From positions 2,046,001 to 2,110,000 of the forward strand of contig OZ021722.1 of the NCBI GenBank assembly GCA_963978545.1: a stretch of DNA of 64,000 bases, given 5' to 3'. Positions 1 to 11,099 of the stretch are shown here, in pieces. Within the stretch, counting starts at the first letter, position 1. The number at the start of each line of letters is the position of its first letter. Under the pieces are notes generated by a model, which did no database searches, had not been told where the DNA came from, and was given only the letters and a program-made list of their open reading frames with translations. Both the position numbers and the translations under genes were made by a program. Source of the DNA: Linyphia triangularis (taxonomy: Eukaryota; Arthropoda; Arachnida; Araneae; Linyphiidae).

Positions 1-2
1 TT

Positions 3-283
3 GGCCATAGACTTATTATTATCAATAGACCGCGCGCTCCCACTTCAATCATACAACGAGAATGAAACCAAAATGAATCACATGAGTAGGGACTTTTTGG
101 CAGATTTGGCGTCCTCACTCAAGCGATAATAAGATTATTAGATAAAGGATTAATTTTACGACGTAGCCAAATTAAAAACCACGTGACTGATAGACGAATT
201 TTGTGATTCATTTTGGTTTCATTCTCGTTGTATGATTGAAGTGGGAACGCGCAGTCTATCGATAGTAATAAGTCTATGGTTTT
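3..283. repeat. Fold-back (long inverted repeat) element
   Basis: The left arm (about 6-84) reads as the near-exact reverse complement of the right arm (about 201-280). The arms share CATAGACTTATTATTATC at the tips and the stretch around CAACGAGAATGAAACC further in, with a spacer of about 115 bp. This is the structure of a MITE or fold-back element. It has no open frame of its own. I could not fix a target-site duplication. The recurrence of TTGGCCA just outside both tips may mean that the arms extend a little further. Confidence 0.75.
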
Positions 284-420
284 GGCCAATGTAGAGTGAT
301 TTTGGCCTCCGTTGTGCTACTTGGAAAGTTAAAATCAGGTCCATAGACAGAGGGGAGACCGACGTGACCCCCCACCCCCCAAATTTTTTTGTGAAATCTT
401 GTTTCACGACTTTCCTTTTT

Positions 421-1045
421 TTTTTGTAACTATTTATATGTATTTACATTAAAAGTTATTCAGGTCATAGATGTAATATGAGTTTAAGTCTCTTAATTAT
501 GAAAAATTTACAAATGAAAAATTCTGCTTTATGTTGTTGTTGTTAATTAAATCCGACCCCTTGTCCTCCCCTCCCTCAACCCTCGAAAGAAATCATAGCT
601 ACGGACTTGGTTAAAAGAGAATAAATATTTCTGTCATATTCTCAAAAAATAAGTATTTTTTTTTAATGAAATTATGAATATGCGTTGGTTTGAAAATCTC
701 TTTTCACCAAGTAAAATAGAGTGAAAAAGAAATCCATAGAACAGAAATGATCCATGAAGAAGGAACCATCAAAAGAATGATGAGAAATTGAATTCATTAA
801 TCTGGGAATATGAGTTTTCTTTGTGTTATGTTATGATTTCTTTCTTTCTTTTCTCCCCCCCCCCCCCTTCTTTTTTTGAGGGGGGGTGTAGGGGGGGGGG
901 GGGCAGAAATATGTAAAATTTGGATAAAAAGTACCTGTAGCTGAATAGCAATACAAACACGGAAGCTAAGGCACAACTCAGTGCAGTGACGCAGAGTTTC
1001 TCAAACCTTCAATGGAACCTCAAACTTTCAGGATACACCTTTTTA
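421..1045. other. AT-rich, low-complexity stretch, no gene seen
   Basis: No credible exon. It includes poly-T tracts and an unusual poly-C/poly-G cluster at 855-903, where runs of 10 or more C and then G suggest slippage-prone DNA or assembly difficulty. Confidence 0.6.
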
Positions 1046-1592
1046 AGAGGAAGTCCTATACTAAACTTCAATTTAACTTGACATCACTTAGACGGTAGAT
1101 CGTCACAGTGCTCATAGGTGTTTAATCTAGTTTGGCGGCGTGAAAGCATAATGTTCGCCAAACCACAACCCTGTACAGAACAAAAGGCGTTTGGCGAGAA
1201 TTATGTCTTCACTCCGCTAAAATGGATTAATTGCCTATGAGCGCGGTGAAGATCTATGGTCTAAGTGATGTCAAGGTTGAAGTTTAGTATAGTAAGGATT
1301 ATTCATTATTCTCACTTGAAGTGGGCTATCTTGTAGCTCACTTCATTTAGAAACTACTTTGTACAAAACCTTGACATTTGGTGAGTAGATAAGAAAAGGA
1401 TCAATTAATGAAATATGACTTCAATTGAAAATACGAAAAAAGTGTCTAGTATATTTTATTTTATAGTTGAAATCCTTGCGTCAATGGCTATGCAGTGAGG
1501 ACCCATGCAGTAGTGATCATTTTCGGACCAGATTTCCTTGTACTCTACAAAGTAGTTTCCAAATGAACTGGGCTAGAAGCTTGTAGGATAAA
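1046..1592. repeat. Family b fold-back element, copy 1 (host of F copy 1)
   Basis: Family b is a dispersed element whose termini read AGAGGAAGTCC and GGACTTCCTCT. Its arms share TTTAGAAACTACTTTGTA (left) and TACAAAGTAGTTTCTAAA (right). In this copy the left arm is at about 1046-1058 and 1290-1440, and the right arm is at about 1520-1592. The left arm is interrupted 12 bp from the tip by element F. The right tip is degraded. No coding capacity. Other copies lie near 11.1, 16.7, 21.2, 25.3, 31.8, 42.4 and 47.7 kb. Confidence 0.75.
1059..1289. mobile_element. Family F palindromic MITE, copy 1 (TA target)
   Basis: The ends are TACTAAACTTCAA and TTGAAGTTTAGTA, each flanked by TA. The two halves are near-perfect inverted copies of about 100 bp with a short spacer. 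They share GACATCACTTAGAC, TGCTCATAGG and TTTGGCGG-type motifs. It sits inside family b at the point where intact b copies read CCTAGTAAGG. TA duplication and TIR structure suggest a mariner/Tc-like non-autonomous element. That class assignment is an inference. Confidence 0.8.
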
Positions 1593-3094
1593 GTTAATTT
1601 AAGATAAGAGAGGGGGAGGGGGGGGGGGGCGAAGTAACACTTGGATGTTTTGTATGTGCACAAATCAATATACTTGAATTAAATATGATTACGCAAGTGT
1701 TACTCAAATATACATACAAAAAACCAACTTTTATTAATCAAATTAAAAAAATATTAATTTGGTAATATGTATATTTCCATAAAGAAGGAAAGGATAATAC
1801 GATGGATGGTATTTCAGCATTTCGTTTCAGGATGTTTAGGTGTTCAATATAAGAAATTTTTATTGATAGTATCATCTGCTTCATTTTTTTTTTTTTTTTT
1901 GTTAGTTGTTTCACTAAACAGTTTTCAGTTCATTAAATTTAATGTAATTAGTTCGTTCAGCTATCAAATCAGTCATGCATTTAAATTGCTAGTTAGAGAA
2001 AAATTAGTGGTTTTTGAAGTCAAACAAAACTCGTATAAATTTTTAAGGCAAGCCATTTCTACGTAGATAGGAAAGTATAAAATATTGTACAGTCCATAAT
2101 TGGAAAAACTTTCTAATTTCTTTTAATGTTATTTTAAAGTATTCGGTTCCTTTCAAATTATTAACGAGAGTTCCGTTTATTTTGGTCATTTGACAGTTGA
2201 AAAATTCAACAAATAATTTTTGCAGAATTTTATCACTGTTTAGTGTTTTTTTTTTAATGTTAAGGATTTCTGCTGTAAATTTCAGTTCCAGAGTTTGTAT
2301 ATTCAAAGGGGCAAAAGGGCTTTTTTTAATAAACGCATCTTTTATTTATTAATATAGGTAGTAAAATAATTTTTTCCTACAAAGTTAAAGCACACTGAAA
2401 ACAAATGGAAACAAGTTCTCTTGGGTAAGAGGGGTGGAGGGGGGGGGGGCGAGATGGCATTCCTCTCTCCCCACAGAACAATAGTTTATCAGAAATTTTC
2501 ATTTCTTCATAAATGTATATGTTTTTTAAGTTAACTCCTTGAAAATAAGAAACATCGATTTTGAGGTTATTATTTCATGTTGTTTTATGATCTTTTTTTT
2601 GTTGTTGTCTATCCATTGATGTATTACCTAAGTTTCTACTAAAATTAGAAGCACGTTACATTTTGTTTTAAAAAAGAAAACAGTCAATTATTAACTGTAA
2701 GACTTTTAACTTTAGCTTTGAATTTTTCTAAAAGTGTTATTTCAAGTTTAAATGTACCTTTTCTAATTGACTACTAGATATATACCATTAATTTTTTTTA
2801 TGAAATTGTAGACACAACCTACAGGTTAAAAGGGTTCTGTTATTTAGATGATTATTTTTTAAAATACAAAACCTTGTTTAAAAAAAAAAAAAAAAAGAAG
2901 AAAAAAAAAATGTACGCTTGATTAAAATTAAAAAAAAAAATTCTGATGATATTTTTTTGCCAAACTTGAACTTCAATATCCCGTATAAGATCTATTTAAT
3001 TTATATAAAAAAAAAATTCACACTCATTTGTTAGCTTTTCAAGAAAAGATACATAAAAAAAATAGGTAGTTTAACATTACGGTAATAGGGCGGA
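1593..3094. other. AT-rich sequence with homopolymer tracts, no gene seen
   Basis: Open frames at 1767-2066 (+) and 2043-2306 (-) are AT-driven, contain homopolymer-encoded Phe/Lys runs and lack splice or domain support. G-runs lie at 1610-1629 and 2437-2449. Poly-A tracts lie at 2880-2911 and 2929-2940. Confidence 0.6.
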
Positions 3095-3102
3095 CTGATT
3101 CT

Positions 3103-4788
3103 CAGTGGCGGCTCGTGGTCGAAAATGTTAGTGCAGCCGGAAGCATGCGACTTCCCCAAACCCCTCCCCTCCCCCAAACAAACCACAAACACGCTTTTCA
3201 CCATCATCACTTGAACTTTTTTTTTTTTTTTAAATTATCATTTTAAAAAACGGATTTTTTCACTTAAAAGTATATAAATAGTAATAATGTGTACATGAAA
3301 AGGTTTTCTTTTTTATTCAAAAAATAATTAACTAATTTAAATTTAGCTCGTTATATTAAGAAATTATGTTCGGAAATCGTTCATAATATCATTCATTCTT
3401 AATGTTATGAACCTCCATTTGCTAGTTTCTAGAATATGTAGTTTTTTAATAGAATTTTTCTAACAATGAAAGTGAAAAAAATCGCTATTTTTCTAAAAAC
3501 TTATGATTTGAAAAATGTAGAAAAATTCATTTTCTTTTCTAATAAATTTGACTGAGGTACAAAACATCTAATAGTTAATGCAGATTTTTATTCTCAAATC
3601 ATTTTTCAAAAATGTTATATCAAACTTCAGTTATCACTGTTTAAATGAAGTTTCACGTGCCAAAAACACGATTTTTTAGGTAACGAATTTAAATATTTAA
3701 ATTTATTTTTAGAACAAAATAGTACTTTAAACTAATAAAATAACTCTCTAGCCTTCAGATGATACAATTACCTTGCAAAAATTCCATCTAGAGATTATTT
3801 TAAAGCAGAAAAATTATAAACACATTTGATCTATTTTAGTGATATTTCAAAAGTGTACATTACAAAAAAATGAATGCAAATTCTTTAATACTCAAATCGA
3901 AGTTTCGTTTCAATTTGTACAAAATACTAATATTTATATCATAATATTATAAAATGAGAACAATTTTTAAAATGATTCTGTATAGTTTTGGCCTCTGAAT
4001 GTAAGTTCTTGTTTTCCTTAAAAAAAAATAAAAAAATACTGCTTTGATGAGTAATTGCATGAAGCAATTAAGCGTCTACTAATCAGAGAGCTACTTTTTT
4101 GTTTAATCCACTGTATCCAGCACAATGAAACACGGCCAACATAACAAATTTTTTGTAAGTAAAGCTTCCACACAGCCACTGGAAAAGTTCATACCAAGAA
4201 ATTTGAAACTTACGATCATGCTTATTTTTTTATAGATGGTGGTCTATCTTCTTTACTTAGTGTTCGTGTTTATCATCTTATTTCCATATTCTAAATGGTG
4301 TTTCCAACAAAACACTCCATCGTTTCAAAATGAAATTTCGTTTGAAGCGATTTTTAGGTTCGCTCTCACTTTCCCTGCTTACCCATATTAATTTTCGACC
4401 AATCAGTTCACTGAATTCTCAAGGTCTGCCGTAGGTCGAAAAGTGCTCACTGGCAAGAACCCTACATATTTCGTGGAGGGAAAGGATCTGTTGGGTTCTA
4501 TCGGTTGCCATGCCAACGGGAGGCAACGTCGCAGATGAAACTCTGTTCCAGAGACACTCTGCTGCTCTTCGGAGGAAGATCACCAGTATAGGTTGATTGG
4601 AAGCGGTTTTTTTCCCTCGTGAATTGAGTATTGAGGCAACAAGTTTTGCTGTTTATCGGATATTTTAATGTTTACCATAGAAATTGGATCTTCATTTTAG
4701 AAAATTGTAAAATATATAATTTTAGTTTTGAACTAATAAATTTAGATGCAGCTCGGCTGTACTGGCTGTAGTGCATGAGCCGCCACTG
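3103..4788. mobile_element. hAT-like DNA transposon, non-autonomous, 1.69 kb
   Basis: The element begins CAGTGGCGGCTCGTG and ends CATGAGCCGCCACTG, a terminal inverted repeat of about 15 bp. It is flanked by the 8-bp direct repeat CTGATTCT at 3095-3102 and 4789-4796. An 8-bp duplication with CAGTG-type termini is the hallmark of the hAT superfamily. I see no open frame resembling a transposase. The interior is AT-rich, with a more GC-balanced block at about 4120-4620. It is therefore probably a deletion derivative or a non-autonomous element. The ends are confident, and the superfamily call is a strong inference. Confidence 0.88.
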
Positions 4789-4796
4789 CTGATTCT

Positions 4797-5700
4797 CTTA
4801 AATATTTGTTTTTTAGTTAGAAGTTGTGAGATCAAATAAAAACTAACAAACTAGAAGTGCAAGTATCTCATAACTTTTCTCCACAGTATACCAGAGAACT
4901 TATACCAAACTTATCTAATTGTATCTCTGAAATTTAAGAATGTACATTGAGATTTAGAAATGTGAGAACGTTGGAATTGGAACGTTGGCAAGCGTATTTT
5001 TCTGTGCATGACTTATTATGAAAATTTGGCTCATGATTTGCTTTTCCGGAGTTTTGGAGCTGTCCGGTTAACTAACCCGTCAGTCATGTTCTAGCTGTGA
5101 TGTTCAGTTGTAAAGCACAATAGTTGAAAGATTTAAAATGTCTAAAATGAGGTAGGTCTGTTAAGAGTATAAAGTTATTAAAAATGATTATCAGGAAAGG
5201 TAAATAGTTTCCAAGAAAATTAATTTTATTATTCGGCTTATCTTGACCGCATCAAATAAATAAATTTAAAAGTATTTAGTGCTTTTAAGTGATCGTAAAT
5301 GGCTATGAATGTGCCAATAATAACTTTACACCAATTTTCTGTAGGTGCTGTTCTATTTAGTGTAATACTGAATTACCGTTGAAAATATTTAGTTTGGGGG
5401 TAAATTGCTAATATAGACATCTAAGGCGTCTTCTTCGGATTCAAGTCCATCTAGAACTAAGGACCAGAAGTTGAAGTTCGACTTGAGTATTGGACTTGTA
5501 ATAAAAACATTAATACACATCAACAAACACAATGTCGAATAGTTATATTCGATATTGGATTAAATTATTTTTTTCCTAGGGCTAGTGCTAAAAATAGAAA
5601 CAAAACAAAAAAATGGCGGCAACTGAGTATGATGGATTCAATCTGAAGAAAAGAGATATTTCTTTAGGAGGGACAAAAGCTATGACTTAAAAAACTTTTT
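4797..5700. other. No gene recognised
   Basis: AT-rich sequence without a convincing exon, RNA gene or repeat boundary. It separates the 1.7-kb hAT element from the first D-family copy. Confidence 0.55.
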
Positions 5701-5701
5701 G

Positions 5702-6600
5702 CTTTCAATTATCCATTTTGATTGCATAGGGAAAAAAAAGTATTGTTTGTTGTAATTTATATATATTTTTTTTACATGTCTCCTCATTTTGGAACATCCT
5801 GACTTCAAAAGAGTGGTATAGAAAAAATTTATGTGCGTATGTGGCCAGCATAACTCCAGAACGAATTGATTTAGGATGTTTAAATATGGTGTATAGGTCA
5901 GTGGTGGTCAATGGGACCTACCATTAAGGTTTTCCTCTAAATTACTCATGAGCATAAGCTGAAACATTGATATTCATTGAAAAAAAAAATTGTTTTTCAG
6001 TAATTACAAAAAAACCCGGCTCTAACGATTTTGATCAAAATCTCTGTGGTAATGCCTAAAAGTGTGTTCTAAACATCCCTACATCCGACATTCCCGAAAA
6101 AGGCTGCTAGCTTCTAGGCCGCGAGGTTGCGGGTTCGAGTCCCGTGTTAGGCATGGGTGTTTGTAAATGTATGTTGGCTTGTCTAATGGCGAATGTTTCG
6201 GCGCATTATAGCTCTCGTGTTGCTGACGGCGCCAGATAATCTGAAAACAACTAACCCGAAAAAGGCTTAACAGATGCACAAAGCTGAAAAAAAAAAACCT
6301 GGAAAAAACAAAACAAAAAAAAACCCCGTGTCTTCAACACAGAGTTCTCTTGCCCTGATCATTTCTCATCAACTACCACCACTTTTCACCTCCCCTGCTT
6401 CTCTTACAAGAAAGGATAATGTAGGAATTATTGAAAAGTATATCACCAAAACCGCCATTTTGTTTTTAAAGTCCCATGTAAATATTATCGCCAAACTGCC
6501 ATTTTTTTTTCTTTCTAAATGAACGATGAAAATATAAAAACGGTAAATAACTTCAGACCACGTCAGTTATAGAAAATTGCGCAATGTTTCATACCCCTAG
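5702..6600. repeat. Family D dispersed repeat, copy 1 (interrupted by SINE 1)
   Basis: Family D is an element of about 750 bp. One end carries CTTTCAATTA and the other TAATTGAAAGTTGTGCGATG followed by TTCCACACCCCTAG. Here it starts at CTTTCAATTATCC and ends at ATGTTTCATACCCCTAG. A SINE with its duplications splits it at 6093-6267. Shared interior blocks include the stretch around GGAACATCCTGACTT and AACGATTTTGATCAAAATC. No durable open frame. I infer a DNA-transposon derivative from the inverted CTTTCAATTA ends, but the class is not established. Confidence 0.7.
6106..6254 (+). mobile_element. tRNA-derived SINE, copy 1, 5' truncated
   Basis: It begins within the tRNA-like head, just after the A box, and keeps a canonical B box (GGTTCGAGTCC). 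The unique body follows, with GTGTTGCTGACGGCGCC near the 3' end and a short AAC-rich tail. It is flanked by the 13-bp direct repeat CCCGAAAAAGGCT at 6093-6105 and 6255-6267, which proves retroposition of an already 5'-truncated copy. It sits inside a D-family repeat. SINEs carry an internal pol III promoter and depend on a LINE for mobility. Confidence 0.9.
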
Positions 6601-6663
6601 TTTGTGAAGCAAAATACTACTTCTCTAAAATAGTTACGTTCGAAATACGGTGAAACTACTGGG

Positions 6664-6852
6664 TTGATTGGTTGGTTGTTTTCAGATTATCTGGCGCCGT
6701 CAGCAACACGAGGGCTATAATGCGCCGAAACATTCGTCATTAGACAAGCCAACATACATTTACAAACACCCATGCCTATAACACGGGACTCGGAACCCGC
6801 AACCTCGCGGCATAGAAGCTAGCATGCTAACCACTATACCGTTTGGTCGGCC
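6664..6852 (-). mobile_element. tRNA-derived SINE, copy 2, full length
   Basis: On the minus strand it carries the tRNA-like head (A box TAGTGGTTAGC; B box with an extra base, GGTTCCGAGTCC), then the common body and a tail of AACC units (read as GGTTGGTTG on plus). Direct repeats TGAAACTACTGGG lie at 6651-6663 and 6853-6865. The second copy lies only 400 bp from copy 1, in the opposite orientation. Confidence 0.92.
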
Positions 6853-7498
6853 TGAAACTACTGGGACGATCTGTTTGTGTTCTCAGCCCTCCTTAACTTA
6901 AGAAGCATCGTAGAATTTTTCAATTACGCTATAATACCGGTCACAACATTAAATTTTGATGAGGAATAGTATTACTACCATTTTCATATTTTTATTCATC
7001 TGAAAAAGTGGCCAGTTTAGCGATATCTTTAGGGATAATTCTTACATGTGCAAAAAAGGGGGACAAAATGGATATACTTTTAGATAATTCTACATTATTG
7101 TTTATTGTAAGAGGAACAGAGGAGAAACAGTCTTTGATGGCGATGCTCAAGGAAAGAGAGCTCGTTGTTGAGGATATTCGTTTTTCAACTCTTTACGCCT
7201 TTGATTTGAAATCGTTACTCGTTTTGTAACAATTATTGAAAAGCATGATTTTTTTCAACAGCAGATATCTTTTACGTATTTCGCAATTTTAACGGAAACC
7301 TTGATGACTGGTCCCATTACCACCACTAATCTGTGAACCAAATTTTAAATATCGTATGTCAATTCATTCCGAAGTTATGGTGACCACGACATTTTTTTCT
7401 AGACCACTTTCTTTGAAGTCAAGATGTTCCAAAACGTGGAGAACTGCGCAAAATAATCAAACACATTCCGAAAACAATATACTTTCATATACCCTGTG

Positions 7499-8439
7499 CA
7501 GGGGCGCCGTAGGGTTGTCCGGTGCAATCACCGGGCCGGTCAGTGTCTGTACCAAATGGGCCGGTGCTTTAGAGAAGATTTATTTGTTTCAATATAAATG
7601 GTTTCTTTCCTTAAAATTATTTTTAGAAACCTAATGCATTCAATTTCCTATTACACAAACCAAAACTATTAACTATTATTAAACTATTACTTTATTTAGG
7701 AGATATAATTTGTATGTTCAAAAATTGCTTCAAATTTCGCATTACTGTAATTTTACATATTACGTTTTATTTAAAAAAATAAATAAAATAGATGCACAAA
7801 ACTTAAGCAAAAAATCGTAATACGACTATATATTATTTCATAATTTTTAAGGTTTAATATATATATTATTATTTCGGGCGTGATCTATCATAATAAAAAA
7901 AGTTGTCTGTGTGTGTATCTGTCTGTGGTTCTACAGAAAGCTACGTAAAATTAGAGTAGAACTCTGAAATTTTCAACATAAGTAGTTTTGGCCTTCTAAT
8001 TGGACTTTTGACAAGCAAAATTTTAAAATTTTCATTAACTTCTCATTAATTAATTTTCTAAATACTTAATATTTTACAAAATTATTTCTAATAGGACTAC
8101 GGCTCTGAAATTTTCAACGTATGTAGTTTTGGCCTTCTAATTGGACTTTTGACAAAAATAATGTTAATTTTTTTTTTTTTTTTGGTTTAATTAAATTAAT
8201 TATTAAAACAATTGAATTATTAAAATTAATTAAAAAATAAACTATTTAATTATTTAAATTAATTAAATGTAAATATTGAATAGAAAAAATACATAAACTA
8301 TTTAATTATTAAAATTAATTATTTGAATTTCTTTATTAATACGAATAACTACTAAAATTTGATTAATGATTTTATTACAAATTTGAGCCGGCATAAATCT
8401 AAAATCACCGGGCCGATTTTATATCCCAGTACGCCCCTG
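7499..8439. mobile_element. hAT-like element with CAGGGGCG ends, nested in D
   Basis: The left end is CAGGGGCGCCGTAGGG and the right end is CCCAGTACGCCCCTG. The 8-bp duplication ACCCTGTG lies at 7491-7498 and 8440-8447. A relative with the same left end and no interior insert lies at 36903-37212. From about 7880 to 8370 it has acquired sequence resembling the 5' part of a Helitron-like repeat (GTGTGTGTATCTGTCTGTGG, then the GAAATTTTCAACATAAGTAG block twice). There is no transposase frame. Confidence 0.88.
7885..8370. mobile_element. Helitron-like 5' fragment inside the hAT element
   Basis: It opens with TCATAATAAAAAAAG and a GTGTGTGTATCTGTCTG tract. It then holds two tandem-like blocks with GAAATTTTCAAC..TAAGTAGTTTTGGCCTTC, matching 26757-27250. 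It lacks the 3' GGGTATCCAGCT-type end seen at 27715, so it is partial. Confidence 0.5.
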
Positions 8440-8551
8440 ACCCTGTGTTAACATATTGAAAAAGTTACAATCAGTAACATCGACTGAACAACCAAGAAGA
8501 AGAAGAAAAAGTTAAATAGAAATCCGATATATCAAAGAGAAGATCTCTTAC

Positions 8552-8657
8552 TTTCAAAGTCTGCCGTCTCTGCTGCGTATGTCCGAGCCAACAACGCAAC
8601 AGTGCACCAAATGAGAATGAACATGATATTCCGTGCGCAGCATCTTCTTCTAACCAT
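8552..8657 (-). CDS. Putative first coding exon: signal peptide of an unidentified secreted or membrane protein
   Basis: Reading on the minus strand from ATG at 8657, 35 codons run to a donor-like GTAAGAG after 8552. This leaves one nucleotide (phase 1). The start has purine at -3 and G at +4. The peptide is basic at its N-terminus (MVRRRCCARN), then hydrophobic (IMFILIWCTVALLA), then a small-residue stretch (RTYAAET) suited to signal peptidase. Phase-1 junctions after signal peptides are common in secreted and receptor genes of animals. An upstream in-frame Met at 8735 would add 26 residues, and a short out-of-frame upstream ATG also exists. The remaining exons would lie to the left of 8552, but I recognise none in the window. 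The product is unknown. It could still be fortuitous, because the exon is short. Confidence 0.55.
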
Positions 8658-9060
8658 CTCGCGTATGAGAAAACATGGAAGAAAGTGAAGTTCGGAAAAG
8701 AAGAAAAATTTCAGAAGCTTCTTCTCTCTACCCACAAAACCGGATCATCTGTTCGCTCTTCTCAGACTTCGTTTTTTTCTTCTTTTTCATAAGAAATTTT
8801 GGGGGTGAAAGTTATCAACTTTCTCTCATTTTCTTAAAGAGAAAGGGTATTATTATTATTTTTTTTTTGGAGGGAGGGAGTGATTTTTCCTTGAAACGTT
8901 CGAAAGGAAGAAGGTTATTATCGTTTGGTTTAAGAAAAGGGAAAATATTAATGTTTTATCTTTGTTTGGGGATAAATTCAGGGATTATTTTTTTAAATAG
9001 AAAATTTTGAGGGTGAAAGTTATCAATTCTCTCTCTCTAATTCTTTTAAAGAAAAACGGA
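8658..9060. other. Possible 5' UTR/upstream sequence of the minus-strand exon
   Basis: Polypurine and polypyrimidine-rich DNA lies directly upstream of the minus-strand signal-peptide exon. The 111-codon plus-strand frame at 8675-9010 is Phe/Lys-rich low-complexity coding and is not credible. No TATA box can be assigned with confidence. Confidence 0.35.
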
Positions 9061-9084
9061 AAGGGGGAATATTGTTTTTTAAAT

Positions 9085-9585
9085 TCCTTACATTAACTTC
9101 GATTTTGAGAGTATGTATATTTATCGATGGCGGGCAGATCTGCGGAAGCCTAACTAACCTCCTTGCCGTCAACCAATCGGGCTGATACTTAGCAGGTAGA
9201 ATCGATGTCGATGCATTTTATAAAATTTCGGGGCTGTAACTGTTACTAAATAGTTGCTAATAAACCAACTCGCCGTCATCCAATCGAGTTGAAATGGCAT
9301 TAAACCAATTATTGTTCAAACTCTTTCCAGTTGCAAAATTTTTGTTGATAAATAAATAATAAAATTGCTTAAATCAGAATATATAAATGATATTTGGATG
9401 TGAGAGCATAAATTCACGTTCATTTTTAATAAATAAATTTTGGAAACTTAGTTTGCCGGTCATTTTGCTGGTAGAAATGTTTTTGATATCGGCTCTGCGT
9501 TAATGAATATAAAAATTGAAAATGCATTTAAAGGGATTTTTAAAAACACTGTTTTTATGGGTTATATTATTTTTAAATAAAAAGG
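9085..9585. repeat. Family J3 dispersed repeat, copy 1
   Basis: Family J3 begins near CATTAACTTCGATTTT, includes ATCGATGGCGGGCAGATCTG, TGCCGTC..CCAATCG and AATAAACCAACT, and ends near TTTTTATGGGTTATATTATT. Other copies lie at 19068-19820, 49590-50085 (inverted), 51640-52150 and 55100-55580. It has no open frame. The copy at 18858-19896 suggests that J3 is the body of a hAT-like element. See that entry. Confidence 0.7.
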
Positions 9586-9810
9586 AAGTGAGTAGTTTTT
9601 ATCTTTCTTGGGGAAAGTTGATTAACTTGGTTTGGATATTTATAACCAAAACTTTTGGAATAGTAATTTTTTTTTATGTATGAAAATGTAAAAAAGAAAC
9701 CATATTAACATAGTTTTTGGAGGCAGAACTTTTTAGTTCATTTATTTCGCAGAAAATCAAACATCTTGGGCTTGTTTGTGTGGGGAGTAATTTCGGTAGC
9801 TAGATGACGA

Positions 9811-9960
9811 TTTTGTTAATGCATATTATTTTTTATTTGTTAATGCATGTTATTCGCATATTATTATGTTATTTGTTTGTAATACATATTATTATGTTAT
9901 TTTTTATTTATTAATGCATATTATTATGTTATTTATTTGTTAATGCATATTATTGATTAT
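9811..9960. repeat. Short tandem array, about 29-bp unit
   Basis: About four units resembling GTTAATGCATATTATTATG followed by TTATTTATTT. They differ by small indels and are AT-only apart from the GC steps in ATGC. Confidence 0.6.
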
Positions 9961-11095
9961 CAAGACTAACAGTAAATTGTTTTAATCGATTTTGTTAATA
10001 CATATCTCTAAAATGAAGAAATTAAAAAATATATGGTCTGTCTTGATTAAAATTAAAGATTCTGTCTCGTAAGATTCCACCCCCCCCCCTCTCCCCCTCC
10101 CCACTTATATATTTGTAAGTTGGGGAAATTTATTTACTTTCTTTCAAAGGAAATGTATGAAATAACTGGTGCTTATTTTTTAAATGTTAATTTTTATCGT
10201 TCCTTTTTTTTTGGTGAGTATTTTTTAAACATTTCAATTTAACGAATAGAATGCGTAACCTTGAGTTGTGAAAGTATTGCCATCTGAAAGGATATAATAA
10301 TTAACTATCAATAATATTACTAAGTAGTCATTTGTTTTAAATAATCAAGTTGTAGGATTTGACAAAGAGTCGAGTGACATATTTAGGAGAAAGTATTGAT
10401 CATTTTCTATGCTCTCTATATCCACTTCATTTAGAACAGCGTTCGCCACTAACTTTTAAAGGCGGTCCGTATGACTTATGTTGGAGCTTTTCGCTTGCCG
10501 GATACCCCGTAACAAGCATTCATGAAAACTGGAAAAAATATATATATATATTTTTTTATCTTAATAAAATTACAATTATTATTTGATTCTTTTTATCAAA
10601 TAATTAAAAACTAATAATTTTCATTATTAGTAAATTAAAGTAAAAAAAAAAAAAGAAGTAAAAATCCTTTGTTTCAAGGTGTCAATGCGACTTGACCTAA
10701 CTTTAAAAAAAATATTAAATTGTACTTCCAGATTATTCCGTTTTAGTCGATAGGAATTGTGAGACGATAGCGGTCGAAATCGCTCAGTTGATTTTATGAT
10801 AGAGTCGATATCTTTATGAGTATTTGTTGTAGTTATTTTAAGTAAATTTTCCAAATGAGAGGTTCGGTTAAATTATTCCTGCATTTATTCTTGATGAATA
10901 CCACGTAACTGAAAGTATTTTCATACAGTTTCTTTGGCACGTATTTTAAAACTGTCTTACATAATTAACTCATATTATTTCGGATAAATTACAATTATTA
11001 TTAATTATGTAAAAAAAAAAAATCCATACCATGAAATTTACTTTTTTATCTTCTGTGGTGCTGGCCGCAGAAAAATCTGTCGCGGGCCGGCTAAC
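9961..11095. other. AT-rich, no gene recognised
   Basis: It contains a C-rich tract at 10080-10102, an AT-dinucleotide run at 10537-10552 and poly-A at 10640-10654. Open frames at 10359-10586 and 10627-10854 lack splice or domain support. Confidence 0.55.
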
Positions 11096-11099
11096 GCTG

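Larger units (their letters stand above)
6905..8480. repeat. Family D, copy 2, inverted; interrupted by a hAT element
   Basis: It is the reverse-orientation relative of the copy at 5702-6600. It shares AAAGTGGCCAGTTTAGCGAT, the block around AAGATGTTCCAAAACGTGG and the end near TTAACATATTGAAAAAG. The hAT element at 7499-8439 is inserted near its distal end. Removing that element and one duplication restores the D consensus. Confidence 0.65.
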
